64,000 nt of DNA from Paenibacillus mucilaginosus 3016 (GTDB lineage Bacteria; Bacillota; Bacilli; Paenibacillales; NBRC-103111). This document shows positions 26,540-35,068 of this stretch, piece after piece; within the stretch, counting starts at the first letter, position 1; every line of letters starts with the position of its first letter. Under the pieces are notes generated by a model. It was not told the origin of the DNA and made no database searches. It saw only the letters and a list, made by a program, of their open reading frames with translations. The stretch spans positions 6,218,001 through 6,282,000 of the forward strand of contig NC_016935.1 of assembly GCF_000250655.1 (NCBI RefSeq), written 5' to 3'. The position numbers and the translations under genes are program-made.

Positions 26540-27946
26540 TTAGAAACCGAAATAATTCTTCGCATTGTTGTACGAGATGTTCTGTACCATCGTGCCGAGC
26601 AGCTCCATGTCGTCCGGCGCTTCGCCGTTCTCCACCCATTCGCCGATCAGGTTGCACAGGATACGGCGGAAATACTCGTGGCGGGTATACGAGAGGAAGC
26701 TGCGGGAGTCCGTCAGCATGCCGACGAAGCGGCTCAGCAGGCCGAGGTTCGCCAGCGCCTTCATCTGGTCGATCATGCCGTCCTTGGTATCGTTGAACCA
26801 CCAGGCCGAGCCGAACTGGATCTTGCCCGGTACGCCGCCGCCCTGGAAGCTGCCGATGATCGTGCCGAGAACGTAGTTGTCCTTCGGGTTCAGGGAGTAC
26901 AGAATCGTCTTCGGCAGTGCATCTTCACTGTCGAGGGCATCGAGCAGTCTGACGAGCGGCTGCGCAATGTCGCTGTCATTGATGGAGTCGAAGCCGGTGT
27001 CCGGACCGAGCTTGCCCATCAGGCGGGCATTGTTGTTGCGGTGGGCGTTGATGTGCAGCTGCATCGCCCAGCCGAGCTCCGCGTACAGCTTGCCGAGGAA
27101 CACGAGCGTATACGTCTTGTATTTCTTCTCTTCCTCAAGCGATACCGCTTCACCACGGAGCGCCTTGGCGAAGATGCCGGCGGCTTCTTCCTTCGTCGTC
27201 TCGGCATATGCTACGTAGTCAAGCGCATGGTCGGACACCTTGCCGCCTACGGAGTGGAAGAAGCGGACGCGGGATTCGAGTGCCGAGAGCAGGCCGTCAT
27301 AGTCGTTCACGGACTGGCCGGACACTTCCGCCAGCTTCTGCACCCACGGCAGGAACGTAGGACGGTTGATCTCGAGGCCCTTGTCCGGACGGAACGAAGG
27401 CAGCACCTGTACGTCGAAATCCGGAAGATCCTTGATTTTGACATGGTATTCGAGCGAATCGATCGGATCGTCTGTCGTACAGATCACGCGCACGTTCGAT
27501 TTCTTGATGAGGTCTCTTGCGCCGAAGCCTTCGCCGCTGATCTGGGCATTGAGCTTCTCCCACAGCTCGGGGCCGCTCTTCTCGTTGATGAGATCCGAGA
27601 TGCCGAAGAAGCGCTGCAGCTCCAGGTGCGACCAGTGGTAGAGCGGGTTGCCGATCGTGTGCGGCACGGTCTTCGCCCAGGCCAGGAAGCGGTCGTAATC
27701 GGTCGTGCCCTCGCCGCCGGTCACGAGGTTCTCCTCGGCGCCGTTCGAGCGCATCGCTCTCCACTTGTAGTGGTCGCCGTACAGCCAGGCGTCGGTGATG
27801 TTCTTGAACGTCTTGTTCTCGTAGATCTCCTGCGGGCTGAGGTGGCAGTGATAGTCGATGATCGGCATTTCTTTGGCATAGTCATGGTACAGTCGGACAG
27901 CGGTTTCATTCGTAAGCAGGAAGTTCTCGTCAAGGAACTTTTTCAT
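26540..27946 (-). CDS. uxaC: Glucuronate isomerase
   Basis: Interconverts D-glucuronate/D-galacturonate and fructuronate/tagaturonate, the entry step for hexuronate catabolism. The 468-residue amidohydrolase-fold protein has YHCHLSPQEIYENK near the N-terminus (metal His pair), TTDDPIDSLEYH, and MQLHINAHRNNNARL. The C-terminus contains GMLTDSRSFLSYTRHEYFRRIL. The start at MKKFLDENF follows GGGTGGAAATCAG. It stands alone: no uxuA, uxaB, kdgK or transporter is adjacent. Two operator-like repeats lie just upstream. Confidence 0.96.
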   Translation of the reverse strand: MKKFLDENFLLTNETAVRLYHDYAKEMPIIDYHCHLSPQEIYENKTFKNITDAWLYGDHYKWRAMRSNGAEENLVTGGEGTTDYDRFLAWAKTVPHTIGNPLYHWSHLELQRFFGISDLINEKSGPELWEKLNAQISGEGFGARDLIKKSNVRVICTTDDPIDSLEYHVKIKDLPDFDVQVLPSFRPDKGLEINRPTFLPWVQKLAEVSGQSVNDYDGLLSALESRVRFFHSVGGKVSDHALDYVAYAETTKEEAAGIFAKALRGEAVSLEEEKKYKTYTLVFLGKLYAELGWAMQLHINAHRNNNARLMGKLGPDTGFDSINDSDIAQPLVRLLDALDSEDALPKTILYSLNPKDNYVLGTIIGSFQGGGVPGKIQFGSAWWFNDTKDGMIDQMKALANLGLLSRFVGMLTDSRSFLSYTRHEYFRRILCNLIGEWVENGEAPDDMELLGTMVQNISYNNAKNYFGF

Positions 27947-27971
27947 CTGATTTCCACCCATTTCTTAATAA

Positions 27972-28010
27972 TGTTAACGTGAACAATATATCTCTATGTT
28001 AACCCGAACC
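27972..28010 (-). promoter_or_regulatory. Tandem LacI-type operator-like repeats upstream of uxaC
   Basis: TGTTAACGTGAACA (27972-27985) is a near-perfect inverted repeat. TGTTAACCCGAACC (27997-28010) is a related copy whose start lies 25 bases further. Two sites about two helical turns apart fit cooperative binding by a LacI/GntR-type hexuronate regulator; none is encoded in this window. Confidence 0.6.
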
Positions 28011-28167
28011 CGCAAGAATTGCTACACCATTTTTGTGATTTTGGCTTTGAACCTCTCCTATCTTGCGCTTCCTGCCGTCCCTCCTTCCGAGGGGTGCGGT
28101 AATGTGCTTCGTGAATGTCCAGAGGGAGATATCCGCGCTCCGGGGCAGGACGGCGGGGGAGCCTGCG

Positions 28168-28198
28168 AAAAAGCCGTACGGCACAGGACCGTACGGCT
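28168..28198 (-). terminator. Terminator of the DoxX-like gene
   Basis: On the minus strand AGCCGTACGG pairs perfectly with CCGTACGGCT around TCCTGTG and ends in TTTTT, starting 7 bases after the stop. Confidence 0.9.
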
Positions 28199-28205
28199 GT
28201 CTTCT

Positions 28206-29186
28206 TCAGGCGTGGGAGGCTGCGGAGCCCATCGCGATGTAGATCGCCATAAGGCCGAACAGCAGCACCACGAAATTCACAAGGACGAACAGGCACCGCA
28301 GCACCGGGGAGCGGTGGAACTGGAACGGCGACCGGAACACCCCCTGCCCCTCGATCAGGAACATGATCAGCAGCGTGTGGACGATCGTGTGGCCGACGAT
28401 CTCGCGGAACCCGAACACCGTCGTCGTCGTGATGAACACCAGGGTGACCACCAGCGAGATGAACCGGTTGAGGATGCCGACGATGAACGTCCACGCCAGC
28501 CCCAGCTCGATAAAGGCGCTGATGAGTACGAAGTTCTCCATGCTGAACCCGAAGGTCGGGATCTGATATTCCTCCATGATCCCGTAGGCGAGCTGGGGCA
28601 GCGTCATCTTCTCGAGCCCCACCCAGGCGAGCGACAGCCCCGTGAACAGGTACAGCACCGGCGTAGCCGTAGGCCGCCACCGGGTCTGCGCTACGAGGAG
28701 GTAGTAGATGATCCCGATGTAGAACATGTAGTCCAGGCCGTGGAACAAGCCGTAATCGGCCAGCGCATGGACGTACAGGACGGCGAGCGCCGCGCCGCTG
28801 ACGATGAGCGTCCTCGGCGAGAGCAGGCCGGCGAACGCGAGGATCAGGAGCGCGGTGACCCAGTAGCCGTCCGCGGCCAGCTCCGGGGCGAGATACGTTC
28901 CGGTTACGAGCTGCAGCAGCAGACCGGCGCCCAGACCGATCCGCAGGATGAGCGTCTCGTACGGCTTCCAGCGGTCGAGCACCGCGTGGACTCTGCTGAT
29001 CAAGGGCACCCGCTCCAGCGGCTCGTTGAACAGTGCGGAGAGCAGCAGCCCGGCGAGGGTGACGCCCAGCCAGAACAAAAACGCAGGCGTAATCACCTCG
29101 GCCATCGGCACGGGGACCTCTTTGCCATGGGGAACGAACCATTTTACATGGGGGTACAGACCGGGAAACAAACCAAGGTGGATCAT
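28206..29186 (-). CDS. DoxX-like multi-pass membrane protein
   Basis: 326 residues with eight or more hydrophobic segments, for example ITPAFLFWLGVTLAGLLLSAL, WVTALLILAFAGLL and CLFVLVNFVVLLFGLMAIYI. The part LAWVGLEKMTLPQLAYGIMEEY with the following helices resembles DoxX/DoxD-type proteins; the substrate or partner is unknown. The ATG at 29186 is preceded by GGAAAGG nine bases upstream; a TTG three codons earlier is too close to it. The 225 bases upstream, between this gene and the YolD-like gene, hold no supported gene. Confidence 0.7.
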   Translation of the reverse strand: MIHLGLFPGLYPHVKWFVPHGKEVPVPMAEVITPAFLFWLGVTLAGLLLSALFNEPLERVPLISRVHAVLDRWKPYETLILRIGLGAGLLLQLVTGTYLAPELAADGYWVTALLILAFAGLLSPRTLIVSGAALAVLYVHALADYGLFHGLDYMFYIGIIYYLLVAQTRWRPTATPVLYLFTGLSLAWVGLEKMTLPQLAYGIMEEYQIPTFGFSMENFVLISAFIELGLAWTFIVGILNRFISLVVTLVFITTTTVFGFREIVGHTIVHTLLIMFLIEGQGVFRSPFQFHRSPVLRCLFVLVNFVVLLFGLMAIYIAMGSAASHA

Positions 29187-29411
29187 GCGCAGCAACCTTT
29201 CCGGGAAGCGTCTTCTAAGATACGCTTAGGATATCCCCTTTGCCGGAAAACATTGTACGGCGAACCATCCATCTTGGCGGCCGGGAAGACGGCCGGGGAA
29301 GAATATCGGGCAGCGCACCGCCCGGCGGCGGCAGCGTGCCGCTCCGGCTGCTCTCCGGCCGCGGCAGGGAGAAGCCCCCTCCGGCCCCCCGGCCTGCTGT
29401 GCCCCTCCCTG

Positions 29412-29909
29412 TCAGGCGCCTCCGTCGTCCTTTTTGAACAGCCCCGCCACATACCGGGACAGCCTGACGCTGATCTCCGAACGCACCACATCGCGCGTCA
29501 TCGCCAGACGGTCCTCATAGCCGCGGCAGACGTAGCGGTAGTGGACCGCGCTGTCCACCGTCTCGTCGTCGTAGACCTTGATGCCGTGCTCGCGCAGCGA
29601 CTTCTTGACGAGCACGAGGTCCATGTGAATCCGCCGCATGAGGGCGTCCAGCGCGGTCACATAGAGCTGCTTCATGGATACGGTCGAGAGCTCCATCTGG
29701 ATCCGGTTCTTCTCCACGATCGTCAGCATCATCGGAAGCAGCGTGTAGTCGCGGATGAGCTCGAGCTCCTCCCTGGTCGGTACCTGCGCCCGCACCGCCG
29801 GCGCTTCCCCCGACTGGATGCGCTGCCGTTCGATGAGCTGCGCCCGGTGCTCCGGCAGCATCATGCGCGAAGATTCCCAGCGGCCGTTGCCCTGCAGCTT
29901 CTTGCTCAT
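29412..29909 (-). CDS. YolD-like N-terminus with a novel C-terminal region
   Basis: 165 residues. The first 30 (KLQGNGRWESSRMMLPEHRAQL) match the conserved start of YolD proteins, small partners often encoded with Y-family polymerases such as UvrX. The remainder is not the usual YolD beta domain. It is a helical, charged region with KQLYVTALDALMRRIHMDLVLVKK and VHYRYVCRGYEDR, which I do not recognise. Its ATG overlaps the polymerase stop as ATGA, so the two are translationally coupled and probably SOS-induced together. Confidence 0.75.
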   Translation of the reverse strand: MSKKLQGNGRWESSRMMLPEHRAQLIERQRIQSGEAPAVRAQVPTREELELIRDYTLLPMMLTIVEKNRIQMELSTVSMKQLYVTALDALMRRIHMDLVLVKKSLREHGIKVYDDETVDSAVHYRYVCRGYEDRLAMTRDVVRSEISVRLSRYVAGLFKKDDGGA

Positions 29910-31160
29910 TTATAATGCCCCCCGATCTTGGCGCTGCGCTCGTGCGCCTGGGCGGAGTCGAGCTTGGAGGAGGCGCGCAGGAGCGCCGTGCGACCGAACC
30001 GGCTGTTGATGGCGTCGGTCACCCGCTCCAGCCTGCGAACCTTCTCCTTATTGTCGAAGAGCGTAAGCTGGTACTCGCTGTCGCTGCACAGGCCCGACAG
30101 CGTCACGCCGATCCGCCGCACCGGCTGGCCGTCCCAGTGGAGATGGGAACAGCCTCCGGGCCGATTCGTAGATCTCCTTCGTGATGTTCGTAGGATCGGG
30201 CAGCGTCGTCTGGCGGTAGAAGCCCGTTCCCCGCTCGTAATCGGCCCCCCGGGCGCCGGCGGAGATGACCCGGCCCATGTAGCCCTTGGCCCGGCACCGC
30301 CGCCCCACCTCCTCGCTGAGCTCGAGCAGGATCACGTCGATGTCCTCCTTGCGGCCGTAGTCGCGCGGCAGGGTCATCTGGTGCCCGAGCGCCTGCTGGT
30401 CGTCGAAGAGGGTGCGCGGACGCACGGGACTCGGGTCGATCCCCCTGGCCGTCTGCCAGTACAGCTCGGCCTGGATGTCGCTGTTCTTGCCGAAGCGCAC
30501 CCGCATCCGCCGCTTCAGCTCCGCGAGCGGCAGCTTCGCAATATCGCCGATCGTATGGATGTTCATCCGGGCAAAATGCGCGGCCATCCGCGAGCCGACG
30601 CCGTACATTTTCTGCACCGGCTGCTCCCATAGAAGCTCTAGCCCCTCCTCGTCCAGCGTGAATATGCCGCTCTTGTTCTTCTTCGCCCAGATGTCGGTCG
30701 CCATCTTCGCCAGCATCTTGTTCGGTCCGATCCCGACCCGGGTCCACACGCCCGTCTCCACCTGAATCTTGTGCTGGATCTGCCGGGCAATCTCCTCGGC
30801 CGAGCCGAAATAGGAAAGCGAACCGGTCACATCGAGGAACTGCTCGTCGATGGAGAAAGGCTCGACAAGGTCCGTGAACGATTCGTAAATTCCGGTAATC
30901 TGTATGGAAATGTCTATATACGTCTGCATCCGCGGCCGGACCACAATCAGCTCCGGACACTTGCCCAGCGCTTCCCCGAGCCGCTCGGCGGTTGTGACCC
31001 CGAATTCCTTCGCCACCGGACAGGCTGCAAGAATAATGCCTGACCGGCGGGCCGGATCTCCCGCCACGACGAGGGGCCGGTCCTTGTATTCGGGATGAGC
31101 CGCTTTCTCGACGGAGGCATAGAATGACTGACAATCTGCAAGCAGAATAACACGCTGCAT
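29906..31160 (-). CDS. Y-family DNA polymerase, UvrX/DinB type (apparent frameshift)
   Basis: Lesion-bypass polymerase of the UmuC/DinB family. It starts QRVILLADCQSFYASVEKAA, with catalytic carboxylates in LADCQSFYASVE and in PFSIDEQFLDVTG. A helix-hairpin-helix (YGVGSRMAAHFARMNIHTIGDIAKL) and the little-finger domain follow. At about 30140 one extra base breaks the frame after ARRLFPS. Continuing in the next frame gives HWDGQPVRRIGVTLSGLCSDSEYQLTLFD and a normal C-terminus ending GGHYK. The start follows GGAGGGGTTTCT. Two LexA-type boxes precede it. Whether the break is real is unknown. Confidence 0.88.
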
Positions 31161-31177
31161 AGAAACCCCTCCAAACG

Positions 31178-31191
31178 GGAATATACGTTCG
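31178..31191 (-). promoter_or_regulatory. LexA (SOS) box 1
   Basis: CGAACGTATATTCC on the minus strand matches the Bacillus SOS consensus CGAACRNRYGTTYC at all defined positions but one. It lies 17 bases before the polymerase start codon. Confidence 0.8.
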
Positions 31192-31212
31192 TATGTATTG
31201 TATACAGGATAC

Positions 31213-31226
31213 CGAACAAATATTCG
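31213..31226 (-). promoter_or_regulatory. LexA (SOS) box 2
   Basis: CGAACAAATATTCG (plus orientation) is a CGAAC-N4-GTTCG palindrome with one mismatch. It lies 22 bases upstream of box 1, so the polymerase operon probably has a tandem operator. Confidence 0.65.
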
Positions 31227-31291
31227 TATTTCAAGAGGAAATAATTGCAAATAGGCTCTCTTTCGTTCTTGCTGCCGGAACAGCGTACGCC

Positions 31292-31320
31292 AAAAACCCC
31301 TGTTCCCGAAAGGACAGGGG
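31292..31320 (-). terminator. Terminator of the beta-helix gene
   Basis: On the minus strand CCCCTGTCC pairs with GGGAACAGGGG-type sequence around TTTC, followed by TTTTT. It lies about 120 bases after the stop at 31443 and upstream of the SOS boxes. Confidence 0.85.
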
Positions 31321-31442
31321 CCGGCAGGAGGCCGTCAGAAGAGCCGCAAGCACGCGTGGTGAGCGCATTCGATCGACAGGACGTTACGAGTAAAACAGCA
31401 GCTGCGGCCTCACGCGAGGCCGTCTGCAGGCAGCCATCCGCC

Positions 31443-32762
31443 TCAGAAGCCCGGCTGCACCTTCACCTGCTCGTGCACGATCAGGGCCTCCGCGTTGCCG
31501 GCGCCGTTGTTGCCGGACACGACGGTGTCTTCGCAGCCGGCCGCCAGCCGGATGCCCGCCTTGGTGCAGGCCATGAGCATGTTGCCGGACACGAGGTTGT
31601 AGCGGCAGAGCGCTCCGTCGCCCGATGCGGACGGCTCGAGCAGGATGCCGACCTCGGCCCGGCGGACCACGTTGCCGGTCACGACCGCGCCGTCGGCGTT
31701 CGCCAGCACGAGGCCCCGCGGCACCGAGTCGATCCGGTTGCCCGAGAGGATCGTGCCCGACAGGCGGCCGTCGAGCGACTTGCCGTCTCCCTCGAGCACG
31801 ATGCCGGCCTCCGAGGCCCGGGCGATGTCGTTGCCCGCCACCGTATTGTCCACGCAGTAGCCGCGCAGCACGATCCCCTGCTTGCACGACGAGCGGTCCT
31901 TCGCCAGGCCTGCGGCCGACACGGTGTTATCCGTGATCCGGTTATGCGTGCAGGATTTGCTCGAAGAGGACAGCACGATGAAGGCATCGGCGCTTTCCTC
32001 AAGCAGATTGCCGTCCACAGTGCTGGCCGAACAGCCGGCATACAGGTACACGCCCGGCTTCTTCAGCCCGCGGAACCGGTTGGCGCGGATCTGCAGATGG
32101 GCGCCGCCTTCCGCCGCAATGCCGTACCCTTCGTAGAAGCTGTCCGAGGACAGCAGGTTACGGAAGGAGCAGCCCTCCACGGTCACATGACGGCTGTCCA
32201 CGAGCCACATGCCGTTCGGAATCGAGGCGAACGTGCAGTTCTCGATCCGCACTTCCTCGCAGTCCGACAGGTGAATCCCCTTCTCCGCCGCCTCGAACGA
32301 GGCGGCCTCGGTCAGGGTGCCGACGCCCTCGAAGCCGATGCCCTCCACCGCGATATGCTCCGCGCCCGATACGCTCACGAGCGGAAGGGCATACCTCATG
32401 CCCTTGAGCACCGAAGCCTCGGGGCCGTCGCCGACCAGACGGATCTTCGAGCCGAGCGTGACCGGCCCCGACAGCAGGTACCGGCCCGAAGGCACGTATA
32501 CGACTCCTCCTCCCGCCCGGTTTGCCGCTTCCACCGCCGAGCGGAACGCGGACAGATCGTCCTGGAACCCGTTCCCCTGGGCGCCGTAGGTTTTGACGTT
32601 CAGCCAGAGCGGCGTCTCGCTCACTACAGCCGGGGCGGCGGCCGCCCCGACCCGCGGCGCACCGGCAAGCATCCAGCCGGCCGCGGCGGTTCCCATCACC
32701 GTCAGCAGCTTGCGCCGCGACAGCCCTTTTTTGTCATCCGATTGTGAATCCGATCCCGACAT
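31443..32762 (-). CDS. Tat-exported right-handed beta-helix protein
   Basis: 439 residues. A Tat-type signal (SRRKLLTVMGTAAAGWMLAGAPRVGAAAA) precedes a pectate-lyase-3-like start, WLNVKTYGAQGNGFQDDLSAFRSAVEAA. Successive beta-helix coils follow with repeated N/D-rich turns such as HVTVEGCSFRNL, RANRFRGL and TVSGNN-like motifs. Such proteins are often polysaccharide lyases or epimerases; no catalytic residues could be assigned. It is monocistronic with its own terminator. With GH43 and uxaC it hints at plant cell-wall use. Confidence 0.85.
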   Translation of the reverse strand: MSGSDSQSDDKKGLSRRKLLTVMGTAAAGWMLAGAPRVGAAAAPAVVSETPLWLNVKTYGAQGNGFQDDLSAFRSAVEAANRAGGGVVYVPSGRYLLSGPVTLGSKIRLVGDGPEASVLKGMRYALPLVSVSGAEHIAVEGIGFEGVGTLTEAASFEAAEKGIHLSDCEEVRIENCTFASIPNGMWLVDSRHVTVEGCSFRNLLSSDSFYEGYGIAAEGGAHLQIRANRFRGLKKPGVYLYAGCSASTVDGNLLEESADAFIVLSSSSKSCTHNRITDNTVSAAGLAKDRSSCKQGIVLRGYCVDNTVAGNDIARASEAGIVLEGDGKSLDGRLSGTILSGNRIDSVPRGLVLANADGAVVTGNVVRRAEVGILLEPSASGDGALCRYNLVSGNMLMACTKAGIRLAAGCEDTVVSGNNGAGNAEALIVHEQVKVQPGF

Positions 32763-32869
32763 GTCGATCCCCCCACCAACTGGCCCCGGACTGCGGGGCT
32801 CTTCTCTTGTTCATTTACTGTGTCTATGTCATCCTGCTTCTCTCGTCCATTCAGCAGTCTCTCACGGCT

Positions 32870-32898
32870 GTCTCTATCTCCTATTCTATCATAGAGAC
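32870..32898. repeat. Inverted repeat upstream of the beta-helix gene
   Basis: GTCTCTAT and ATAGAGAC flank a 13-base AT-rich centre, about 110 bases before the start codon. It could be an operator or leader hairpin. No clear promoter hexamers were assigned. Confidence 0.4.
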
Positions 32899-32936
32899 CC
32901 GGCCCGGGAATACCGGAGGAGGGGGGCTGCATGAAT

Positions 32937-33617
32937 TTACCGCCCGGCCAGAAGCGGGGGAAGAAGCCGGGCATACTGCAGATGGGCATCGCGCGTAACG
33001 CCCAGGTGGGCGGAGGCCGTGTACTTCGGCTTGAGCTTTTCGAGGATGCTCCCGCTGCGCAGCGAGAGGTCCATATCCGCCGTAAATCCGGCAATAGGCC
33101 GCTGGAGCCGTCCGAAATAGCGGGTAAACAGATCCCCGGCCAAAAGGATGTCATCCGCCTCGTGATAGAACACCGTATGCCCCGGACTGTGCCCCGGCGT
33201 CCAATAAGGCTGCAGCCCCGCGTACGACGCCTCCGGGCGCAGAGCCGTCAGCTTCTCCTCCGGCACCGGCGGAGCATAGCGGGCCCACACCCCCTCCCTC
33301 AGGGAACGGTAGGACCGGCTCCCCGTGAGGAACGGAATCTCTTCGGAGTGAACGAGAATCGGAACCTCGGGGTACGCTTCTATGAGCGGCGGCAGAATGC
33401 CGATGTGATCCTGATGGCCGTGCGTCAGCAGCACACGCCGCAGCGGCAGGCCGGCGAAGGTCTCCTGGAGCGCCTTCCGGACCCCCTCCCACATCGGCAA
33501 AACCCCCCCGTCCACGAGCGTAATGCCTTCTTCCTCCTTCACGAACCAGATCATCACAGGTACGGGAAGCCATACGGATCCGCCCCATACGTGCGGGGTC
33601 AGCTGCTGCAGTTTCAT
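32937..33617 (-). CDS. Metallo-beta-lactamase fold hydrolase
   Basis: 226 residues of the MBL superfamily. The metal motif THGHQDHIG (about residue 66) is complete; further ligands are in YWTPGHSPGHTVFYH and LLAGDLFTRY. No signal peptide is seen. The substrate is unknown; relatives include glyoxalase-II-like thioesterases and lactonases. The start at MKLQQLTPHVWGG follows GGTGGAGAGAGC; the longer frame upstream covers the promoter. Expression is probably under the TetR regulator encoded 670 bases upstream, because both genes share the same operator. Confidence 0.9.
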   Translation of the reverse strand: MKLQQLTPHVWGGSVWLPVPVMIWFVKEEEGITLVDGGVLPMWEGVRKALQETFAGLPLRRVLLTHGHQDHIGILPPLIEAYPEVPILVHSEEIPFLTGSRSYRSLREGVWARYAPPVPEEKLTALRPEASYAGLQPYWTPGHSPGHTVFYHEADDILLAGDLFTRYFGRLQRPIAGFTADMDLSLRSGSILEKLKPKYTASAHLGVTRDAHLQYARLLPPLLAGR

Positions 33618-33636
33618 GCTCTCTCCACCTCTCCAT

Positions 33637-33665
33637 TTTATACTGATCGGTACATAATCGGACAA
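33637..33665 (-). promoter_or_regulatory. Promoter with embedded TetR-type operator for the MBL gene
   Basis: On the minus strand TTGTCC, a 17-base spacer and TATAAA. The spacer contains TACCGATCAGTA (plus 33641-33652), the same core found at 34898-34909 before the tetR gene. A repressor bound there would block RNA polymerase. Confidence 0.75.
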
Positions 33666-33986
33666 AAAAAGGGTTAGCGAAAACAACGCATGCTTAGACG
33701 GTATGACGCCGTCCGCCTCCCACCGAAGCCAGGAGTTTGTTTTTGAGCAGCAGGGGAGCGCTGTATGCGGGTAGAAGGTTGATCGTGAGGCCCCGTATCG
33801 GAAAGTGCGGCTGGGTCGCCCGAGGTGACGGATCCCGCCCCCTTGGGCGGATTCAAGCCTTCGGGAAGAATACGGCGGAACGCCCCTCTGACCGGAACCG
33901 GCGGGGCTTGGGATGAATCAGGAAGCCCTCCTGCGGTAGAGGGCGATGCCCTTATTCACGGTAACTCTGGCGGATCGCGGATCCAA

Positions 33987-34175
33987 GATAGCGGAACTCA
34001 GGTATCTTATTGGGATATTTCCCGTTCTTTCCCGGCGAATAGCGGAACTCAGATGCCTTATGCGGGGCCGGTAAGCCCGGAAACCGCTTCGATCTCACGA
34101 ATAGCGCATCTGCGTTCCTCTATTCTCAAAAGTGCTCCGGCAGCAGGGGAAATAACGCATCGTACTTCCGCTATT
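33987..34175. repeat. Cluster of four short interspersed repeats
   Basis: Four related 21-25 base units lie in a 600-base gene-free stretch (33687-34287). Two are forward, AGCGGAACTCAGGTATCTTA (from 33990) and AGCGGAACTCAGATGCCTTA (from 34041). Two are inverted, at 34101-34124 and 34152-34175 (reading AGAGGAACGCAGATGCGCTA and AGCGGAAGTACGATGCGTTA on the minus strand). The remainder of the gap has no supported gene. The open frame across it on the plus strand looks fortuitous. Confidence 0.75.
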
Positions 34176-34287
34176 GTCTTGGATAGCCTGCATGAACGTC
34201 CCCACTTCGCAAGAACACTTACAGGCCCATTACGACTTCCTGCCTGTTAGGACTATGAGGGGATGCTCCGTGCTCTGCCCCGCCCCT

Positions 34288-34878
34288 TCACGCCCCGCCG
34301 GTTACCGCCGCAAGCGTCCGCTCCACCGCGTCTTCGAGCAGATCCTGCGGCGGATCGCTCTTCAGCAGCAGCGAGAAGCCCCCGAGCGCCATCGTCAGGA
34401 AGCGGGCGTTCGCCCTGACCTTCGTGTCCGCGGGAAGCTCTCCGCGCTCCACCGCTTCGGCCAGGACGCCGGCGAACAGGCCGGCGAGGCGCTCCTGAAA
34501 GCGCCGGCCGTCCGCCGCCAGCTCCGCATCCCTTCCGGCCAGCTCGGCCATCGTGTTCACGAACAGGCAGCCGCGGCGTGCGCGGGGATCACGGCCCATC
34601 TCCACCACCTGCCGGAACACCTCGAGGAGGCCTCCGAGGCCCGGCCCGCCTTGGGCTGCAAGCTGCCGAATGCCCTCATAGTAGTTCTCCTGGTACAGGT
34701 TCAGGCACCGGAGGAAGAGCTGCCTCTTGCCTCCGAACACGGCGTACAGACTCGGACGGTTGATGCCCATCCGCTCCGTGAGATCGCTCAGCGAGGCCGC
34801 CTCATAGCCGAGGTCCCAGAACACCTCGAGGGCCGCTCCGAGCGCCTGCTCCTCGTCAAACTCCCTTGGCCGTGCCAT
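34288..34878 (-). CDS. TetR/AcrR family transcriptional regulator
   Basis: 196 residues. The N-terminal helix-turn-helix EVFWDLGYEAASLSDLTERMGINRPSLYAVFGGKRQLF (about residues 18-55) is classical TetR. The C-terminal domain has GCLFVNTMAELAGRD, seen in regulators of the NemR/AcrR-like group that sense electrophiles or drugs. The ATG follows GGAGGCGTGAAGG. The operator just upstream implies autoregulation, and its copy at the MBL gene implies that gene is the other target. Confidence 0.92.
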   Translation of the reverse strand: MARPREFDEEQALGAALEVFWDLGYEAASLSDLTERMGINRPSLYAVFGGKRQLFLRCLNLYQENYYEGIRQLAAQGGPGLGGLLEVFRQVVEMGRDPRARRGCLFVNTMAELAGRDAELAADGRRFQERLAGLFAGVLAEAVERGELPADTKVRANARFLTMALGGFSLLLKSDPPQDLLEDAVERTLAAVTGGA

Positions 34879-34892
34879 CCTTCACGCCTCCA

Positions 34893-34915
34893 TTATGTAC
34901 TGATCGGTATATAAT
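34893..34915 (-). promoter_or_regulatory. TetR operator, autoregulatory copy
   Basis: TTATATACCGATCAGTACAT on the minus strand is an imperfect palindrome centred on GATC. The core TACCGATCAGTA and flanking ATTAT/ATAATGGAG are shared with the MBL promoter. It sits directly before the tetR ribosome binding site. Confidence 0.75.
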
Positions 34916-35035
34916 GAATCATACCGCAAGATGGCCTTCTTGGCAAGCGGCGTTTGAACCTCCCCCCTTCCCCGGAACGACGCCCTCCCTTCCTTGGAGG
35001 CAGAACCGAATCGGGCCCCTCCATGCTTATCCTGT

Positions 35036-35068
35036 AAAAAAAGCACGCTCCGCCTCAGCGGAACATGC
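35036..35068 (-). terminator. Terminator overlapping the spoVIF stop
   Basis: On the minus strand GCATGTTCCGC pairs with GCGGAGCGTGC (two G-U) around TGAG, followed by seven T residues. The TGA stop is in the loop. Confidence 0.9.

Noticed and set aside
27994-29142. 382-codon minus-strand frame opposite-phase to the DoxX-like gene
   Set aside because: Arg/Pro/Ala-rich and in the shadow phase; the other phase gives clean membrane helices.
33825-34250. 141-codon plus-strand frame
   Set aside because: It runs through all four short repeats and has no ribosome binding site.
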